Both the position numbers and the translations under genes were made by a program. Below are positions 57,609-64,000 of a stretch of DNA of 64,000 nt, piece after piece. Numbering within the stretch: the first letter of the stretch is position 1; the number at the start of each line of letters is the position of its first letter. The notes beneath the pieces were generated by a model. The model was not told where the DNA came from, did not search any database, and worked only from the letters and a program-made list of their open reading frames with translations. Where the stretch lies: contig CM060131.1 of NCBI GenBank assembly GCA_030522415.1, forward strand, positions 12,695,703-12,759,702. The letters are read 5' to 3'. The DNA is from Channallabes apus. Its lineage: Eukaryota > Chordata > Actinopteri > Siluriformes > Clariidae.

Positions 57609-58616
57609 TATCATGTAATAATGTACAATATCTCAATGTTAAGGTTCTGTGTCTGTGACTAGAATCTTTACAGTACATCCCAAAAATGCCAGAAAACCAA
57701 CATTAGACCCTTCTCAGAATTGAGGCCCTGGGTGTTTCCTCTTAAACTGAATCATACTTAAATCTGTCTCAGAAGTCTTGGCTGATTTAAATCTGATGTC
57801 ATGGCAGTGGAATTCATCAAATGGGTGCTGCCTCTTAGCCCCCTGATTCACAGACCTTGGTGGTTGTGAATGTATTAACATGTAGAGAAAATGTTTGGTG
57901 TCCTCAAATAATAGTAGACATGCCAGAAATGCAGTGTGTGTGTGTTTATTGCTTGCATATTTTAACTAAAATGAAATGCTACATGTTTCTTTCAACAGGT
58001 TTTAAGAATGCAGTATAAAAAAAAGAAAGTTGAATATTTAATGATTGTGATGGACAATTGTCTTATCCAGGTTGTATTTTCTGTCTTGTGCCGTATGTTC
58101 ACAGACCACTTCAGGAATTCATAAGTTTCTTTGCTTTAAAAAATATACCGCCTTACAATATGAAATTCATGGCATTTGTCTCTCAGTTAAAAGTTTGTTT
58201 CCATCTTCTTAGTTCTCCGACATAATGTGCTTTTTTCTGAATTCTGTTCTTTTCCATTTCAAATCTTTTAAAATGTAATTTCTAGTACTGTATTATTATT
58301 GCTATAATTATGTTTATAATTTCAATACTAATAATTCTTATTACAAACACAGCCTCTTTGTTTTCTGCCTCTAATTATGTATATTACAGCGCAAGACAGT
58401 TATGATTTCTGTCGTTTGGCTTGAAAGAGTTTGGACATTTCAATAAAGCCATGAAAGGCTAGTAAGCTTCAAGATGAAATTGACATTCTTGGCAATACAG
58501 TGCGCTCTCAATTTCATACTGCAATTGAATTTACTTGCATTACTGTTCTCTCTTTTTTGGAAGCTAAAATTTTCTCCATTCAGGGTAGAAAATATCACTA
58601 AGTACCATAGTTACAA
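57609..58616. other. Intergenic; nothing recognised
   Basis: AT-rich with no convincing frame or repeat. Confidence 0.4.
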
Positions 58617-59100
58617 TGGGCATTCAAGTCAAACTGGGACTTGTGATGGTATTTCTCATTAAAGAAGCCATAGAACAGATTGACATTTACAGAAGACTTC
58701 AAGCACGGTATATTTATGAGAGTATGAGCCGCAGTACATCATTTGAATGGTGCAGATTATTTAAAGAAGTCTGAATGAACGTGAATGATGAAACCATCCG
58801 AGGTGGCTCAGAGCAGTCATTGCAGATCTGATGACTGATGACATTGCACCTGATCCTTGGAAAGCTTTTACTAACTTGTGGAGGAGACACATTTGTCTAT
58901 AGAAACTGTACAGTAGATACTGTCATTCACAAATACCATGTGCCAGTGTTTCAGACATGATACAGGTAGTCAGATCATGGCTTTCTTCCTTGATAATATC
59001 CAAGCACCGGTGAAAAGCTGGGATGAGTGCATTAGTGTAGTGTTTTATATAGAAAAATAAAGGTAGTCCTTGCATAACTGTATTTTTACATAACTTCAAT
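58617..59100 (+). mobile_element. mariner-like element, 5' part
   Basis: Starts GGGCATTCAAGTCAAACTGG. The translation resembles a transposase start (YRRLQARYIYESMSR, FEWCRLFKEV) with stops. Reads AGGTAGTCCTTG where the 19669 copy has AGGTACAGTAGTTTT. Confidence 0.7.
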
Positions 59101-59337
59101 TATCTCTTTTTTTTTTTTTTACGAACACCATCAAGTTTAATGTATGAGAATAAGAAGTCCTATGATTTCCTGAAAACATTCTCAGTCAAATCTAAAACAT
59201 GGTCATTGCAGACCTGAAAAGAAATTAAAATTCTCTGGATTCTCAATTCTTCATCTGACTGGAAGTAATCTAAATAGGCATGTCTCCATGAAGTTCTGTC
59301 CTTGAATGCCTTTCGTATCAAGAAATACAATTAAATT

Positions 59338-59405
59338 TTAGTTCAATGCAATTCAATTTTATTCATTTAGCGCATTTAATAACGGCCATTGTCGCAAAGG
59401 TAATT
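59338..59405 (-). mobile_element. Retroposon 3' tail
   Basis: ATTCAATTTTATTCATTTAG and AACGGCCATTGTCGCAAAGG, the inverse of the tail at 24335-24405. Confidence 0.55.
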
Positions 59406-59956
59406 CCATAAAATTATTCCTTATTCTTTCGGGCTCTGCCCCTGCTGTAAGTTTTCATATTATGTGACAAGCAGCCTGTACTGTAGGTGTGGTGGTTTAA
59501 AACACTAGCAGTTCACTCAGTTACTGGGGCATGAAGCCATTTAGTACTTTGTAGGTCAATAGTGGTATTTTATACAATAAGGCCTTAAAAAATACCACAG
59601 ATGGACTTTGTAGCCTTGTTAACTCTCAGGCTTCTGAAAGAGATAAGAATTTAAAGAAAGGCCCATCATCAAGCCATCAATGCCCTCTTCGAAGAGGAGC
59701 TGGATGTGAGGAATGTGAAAAGGAATGATTCCCTCATGGTCTCCAGTATTCAAGGAAGTGAACATGGGAATCCAGATCTCACTGAAGAAACCTCTAGAGA
59801 TGTAACAATATCATTAGTGGAACTTTGATAAATTCCACCTGGAAACTGTGAAAAGGCCATCACTATCCTCTCACAGGGTTTGCTGCAGTGATTTTCAAAG
59901 GCTTGTTACAGGGACTGTAGTCCTATATATCAAATCTCTTTATACAACAACTATCA

Positions 59957-60596
59957 TACAAAGGGCATTCACATCAAACCAGAACTTTTGACTGTGCAGG
60001 ATAACAGAACACTTATGAAAGTAAAAACGACCTTTATTTCTCTATATACAGTAATCTCCAGCTACACTAATACACTAATCCTAGTGTTTCACTAGTGAGT
60101 GGTTATCATCAAGGTAGAACATTTTCTAAGTATCCCAAAACCATGATTGGACTGCTTGCTGCACATCTGAAATGCTGCTCATTCAGGAACAGAATTTGGA
60201 ATTGGCTTGGAGCGAGGCCACAACTTTACTGGGAATGAGACAATAACTCCTATCCTACTGTAGGTACTGTGATGTGCAAGTAATATTCATGAACAATTTT
60301 GTGTACGGTTCCAACAGACAGATGCATCTCTTCCAGAAGCTGCGACAAAATTTTCAGGAATCAGAAGTTCCACTTGCTGAATGTTCATGAGAAGTTCGAG
60401 TGCAGTGGGGTTCAAGCCACCTCGGCTATGATCGTCATTCACAGACATACTGCCTTTTATAAAATATTGGCACCATTCAAATCAGATGTTTTACTGTGGT
60501 TTGGAATCTGCTCAAAGTACTGTGCTTGAAGTCTTCTGCAAATGTCAACCGGCTTTATGCGTTCATTGATGAGAAAAGTCCTGGTTTGACTTCAAC
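59957..60596 (-). mobile_element. mariner-like element, degenerate
   Basis: Left GGGCATTCACATCAAACCAG and, reversed, right GGCGTTGAAGTCAAACCAGG. The interior is a minus-strand transposase relic (ATCGTCATTCACAGACATAC) with many stops. Confidence 0.7.
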
Positions 60597-61640
60597 GCCG
60601 CTTGCACTACTGTGTTATTATTAATGTATTTAATGTATGTAGACATTAACAATGTAAAGAGTTTTACTAAGCCATTCCAGTTGAAAATAAAATCATTAAA
60701 AATATAAAGGACTCGATTTGCTTTCAAATATTAAGATATTATGATAGATGTGGATGAATCCCCCCTTTTTATGTTGCATTTTAGTCAAGACCTTCACGAT
60801 TCTCCAAAACCTAATCAGCCTGAGTGAAATTCAGAAGATGACCCCTGAAATTTGGAAGATGAAATCATTGCAAGTGGTTACAATCAAACTGGGTTTTCTG
60901 TAATTGATACAGAACTTAGACATCTGCGTTGTTAGCTCATTTACCCTCAAACCATACAAATAGCCTTTTAAAGTTGTATTTTGGATGGGCCTACAACTGG
61001 TTCCTATCTGGAATTCATTTAAGAACCAAACAACTGGGATCACACCTGGCTGCACTGTTAACCAATATATTCCTCTGCTTTAATTAAGCAATATCCTGGG
61101 GATATAAGCAGTTTATTTACTTTAATTTCGGGAGCTTCCTTTGCTCTGGGGTGACCCATGTGATGCAATACCTGTACACATTTCTCCTACTCAATTTTAA
61201 AACAGAATTATGAAAGGAATCTAACAAGTTAATCATAATTAACAGGATGGCATCCTTTCTTAAATTATGACAGGGTAACACAGGGCATGGGGTAGGAATC
61301 ACTCTGGCTGGGTCACCAGTCCATTGAATGTATACACACAGTATCAAGAACATCTGAGGTAATTTACAGTTGACGATTCACCTACTGGCATGTTTCTGGG
61401 AAGTTGGAGGAAAATTAGAGGACCTGGAGGAAACCCACACAGACAGAAGGACGATGAGTATGGGTACATTCACGTTACAAGTCACATTGTTCAATTCCGA
61501 CTTTTTGGTCAGATCAGATTTGTAGACATAGTGCCCTCTGAAAGAGCACGTACATATATGCAATTTGTCTTTTCTCACGTTATCTGGGTTAAAACACGTC
61601 ATATTTGTGTGACATATTTACAAGGCCAGTAGTTTTTGTT
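60597..61640. other. Intergenic; old SINE-like piece at about 61270-61450
   Basis: GGAGGAAACCCACACAGACA is reminiscent of the SINE core; otherwise unrecognised. Confidence 0.4.
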
Positions 61641-62390
61641 TGTAGACTCAGTTTCCCAGAAGGCACCTCGGTCAGGTGATGAGGGAGCTCACCTGAATCG
61701 AGGTACCTCATTAGACCTTCTATAAATAGCAGTTTATTATGGGAAACTGGGTCGGCATTTATAACAATTATGTCTTGTGGGCTTTTTGTTTTGTTTTGTT
61801 TTGAGTTAGGTTATGTAAACTCTGAGTAGGAAGGCTCTAGTTTTATGTTTATGTCCATCGTGCTTTTGGGTTGTGGAGTGTGTTTGTTTGCCGTATGTTT
61901 AGTTACTTGCATGTCTAGCTATTTGTATGGTTAGCCACTTGATTGCTTAGCCGCGTGTAAGGTTTAGCCGCAAGTATGGATTAGTCTCTTGTGTGCCTAG
62001 CCTTTTGTGTGTTCGTTTCCCTTGTAGGGTCAGTTACTAACCAGTTTAGATACTAACCCTATTAGTTACTAATCCGATAGATCAGTAGTCTCGTCTTGTC
62101 CCCGGTCTCTCCCTATCTCTAGTCCCGTCTTGTCCCCAGCCTCGTCTCTAGTATGTCTTGTCTTTGTTTACGTTCAGTTCCATGATTTTGTCGAGCTTAA
62201 GAGCCTGCCGTTTCGCCCTATATCCATGTTAAGAGTTTGAGTTCTTTGTTTAGTTCCTTTATTATTCTATGTTTTGTTTTATGTGATTAAAAATACTTTT
62301 TATGTTTAAAAATCCTCTGTGCCTATGTCTGCCCTTTGTAGCCCACGGATACAACATCAGCCTGTTACCTACAGTCATGACAATTCACAA
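61640..62390. repeat. Possible LTR-like repeat
   Basis: Has CAGTTTCCCAGAAGGCACCT, a TATAAATAGC box at about 61721 and a poly(A)-like GATTAAAAATAC at 62286. Reminiscent of a solo LTR, but neither edge nor duplication could be fixed. Confidence 0.3.
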
Positions 62391-62601
62391 TATCCAGAAT
62401 AATATATTGTATTAATATATTACAGTATATTGATAAATACATAATGAATTGCTGCTTTTTATATTTTGAGAAATATATAAAAATCAATTCAAATGTATAT
62501 TTTAATGTATGTAATTTTATATTCAACATTTAATTTTGAATTATAATTTTTTATTTGATTGAATATATATTCTTTTTTTTTCTTTTTACAATGTGCTTAT
62601 A

Positions 62602-64000
62602 CAGTGGTGTGAAAAACTATTTGCCCCCTTCCTGATTTTTTATTCTTTTGCATGTTTGTCCCACTTAAATGTTTCTGCTCATCAAAAACCGTTAACTATT
62701 AGTCAAAGATAACATAATTGAACACAAAATGCAGTTTTTAAATGAAGGTTTACGTTATTAAGGGAGAAAAAAAACTCCAAATCTACATGGCCCTGTGTGA
62801 AAAAGTGATTGCCCCCCTTGTTAAAAAATAACTTAACTGCGGTTTATCACACCTGAGTTCAATTTCTGTAGTCACCCCCAGGCCTGATTACTGCCACACC
62901 TGTTTCAATCAAGAAATCACTTAAATAGGAGCTACCTGACACAGAGAAGTAGACCAAAAGCACCTCAAAAGCTAGACATCATGCCAAGATCCAAAGAAAT
63001 TCAGGAACAAATGAGAACAAAAGTAATTGAGATCTATCAGTCTGGTAAAGGTTATAAAGCCATGTCTAAAGCTTTGGGACTCTAGCGAACCACAGTGAGA
63101 GCCATTATCCACAAATGGCAAAAACATGGAACAGTGTTGAACCTTCCCAGGAGTGGCCGGCCGACCAAAATTACCCCAATAGCGCAGAGACAACTCATCC
63201 GAGAGGCCACAAAAGACCCCAGGACAACATCTAAAGATCTGCAGGCCTCACTTGCCTCAATTAAGGTCAGTGTTCACGACTCCACCATAAGAAAGAGACT
63301 GGGCAAAAATGGCCTTCATGGCAGATTTCCAAGGCGCAAACCACTTTTAAGCAAAAAGAATAAGGCTCGTCTCAATTTTGCTAAAATACATCTCAATGAT
63401 TGCCAAGACTTTTGGGAAAATACCTTGTGGACCGACGAGACAAAAGTTTAACTTTTTGGAAGGTGCGTGTCCCGTTACATCTGGCGTAAAAGTAACACAG
63501 CATTCAGAAAAAGAACATCATACCAACAGTAAAATATCGTGGTGGTAGTGTGATGGTCTGGGATTGTTTTGCTGCTTCAGGACCCGGAAGGCTTGCTGTG
63601 ATACATGGAACCATGAATTCTACTGTCTACCAAAAAATCCTGAAGGAGAATGTCCGGCCATCTGTTCGTCAACTCAAGCTGAAGCGATCTTGGGTGCTGT
63701 AGCAGGACAATGACCCAAAACACACCAGCAAATCCACCTCTGAATGGCTGAAGAAAAACAAAATGAAGACTTTGGAGTGGCCTAGTCAAAGTCCTGACCT
63801 GAATCCTATTGAGATGTTGTGGCATGACCTTAAAAAGGCGGTTCATGCTAGAAAGCCATCAAATAAAGCTGAATTACAACAATTCTGCAAAGATGAGTGG
63901 GTCAAAATTCCTCCAGAGCGCTGTAAAAGACTCGTTGTAAGTTATCGCAAACGCTTGATTGCAGTTATTGCTGCTAAGGGTGGCCCAACCAGTTATTAGG
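62602..64000 (+). pseudogene. Tc1-like transposon, inactivated copy (cut by window end)
   Basis: Sister of 25355-26996 in opposite orientation. The left end CAGTGGTGTGAAAAACTATT follows TA (62600-62601). The transposase starts at 62981 (MPRSKEIQEQM) and is broken by TAG at 63082, TAA at 63449, a frameshift near 63515 and TAG at 63700. At two of these the sister copy has a Gln codon. The C-terminus GPTSY with stop is present near 63996; the right inverted end lies outside. Confidence 0.93.

Noticed and set aside
1..64000. CRISPR arrays, bacterial operons, integrated viral genomes
   Set aside because: No spaced direct repeats, no Shine-Dalgarno-led gene strings, and no viral structural or polymerase frames beyond LINE and possible LTR remnants.

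Overview
This is a 64 kb stretch of vertebrate nuclear DNA, AT-rich, intron-rich and loaded with transposons. The gene families, the Tc1/mariner, hAT, piggyBac and L2 content, and a tRNA-like SINE with an (AATG)n tail all point to a ray-finned fish. A catfish or other otophysan is my guess from the look of the repeats; this is not proven. No bacterial genes, CRISPR arrays or canonical tRNA/rRNA genes are seen.

Two protein-coding genes are solid and sit head to head. On the minus strand, 32931 down to 1088, are 24 consecutive coding exons of a sulfonylurea-receptor gene (ABCC8/SUR1 type, abcc8 or a duplicate). They join in one open frame of 971 codons plus 1 nt and cover TMD0, L0, TMD1, all of NBD1 and the start of the inter-domain linker. 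The second half of the gene lies beyond position 1. On the plus strand, 36024 to 44230, is a complete six-coding-exon scamp5-type gene encoding 234 aa, with a GC-box-rich leader near 35345-35741. The two start codons are about 3.1 kb apart.

From about 44.7 kb to the end no gene is recognised apart from one low-confidence acidic terminal-exon candidate (54396-54550, minus). The remainder is layered repeats: two related Tc1 elements (25355-26996, nearly intact; 62602-end, dead), many decayed Tc1/mariner remnants, hAT elements with 8-bp duplications, a piggyBac MITE with TTAA ends, a Harbinger-like element, several copies of one SINE (five of six described with 11-13 bp duplications), an L2-type LINE inserted in a Tc1, and a 66-bp near-perfect inverted repeat.

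The most striking hidden signal is the heptamer TACAGTA/TACTGTA, which I count about 100 times by hand against roughly 14 expected from composition. It is the canonical footprint left when Tc1-type (Sleeping Beauty-like) transposons excise: TA, three terminal bases, TA. Pairwise comparisons of repeat copies inside the window show the same 5-bp insertion at a TA. Several copies are tandem, and two lie inside abcc8 splice sites. Other abcc8 and scamp5 splice sites are built from microsatellites or G-runs. The SUR protein also departs from SUR1/SUR2 at normally invariant positions and lacks the RKR at the usual ER-retention position.
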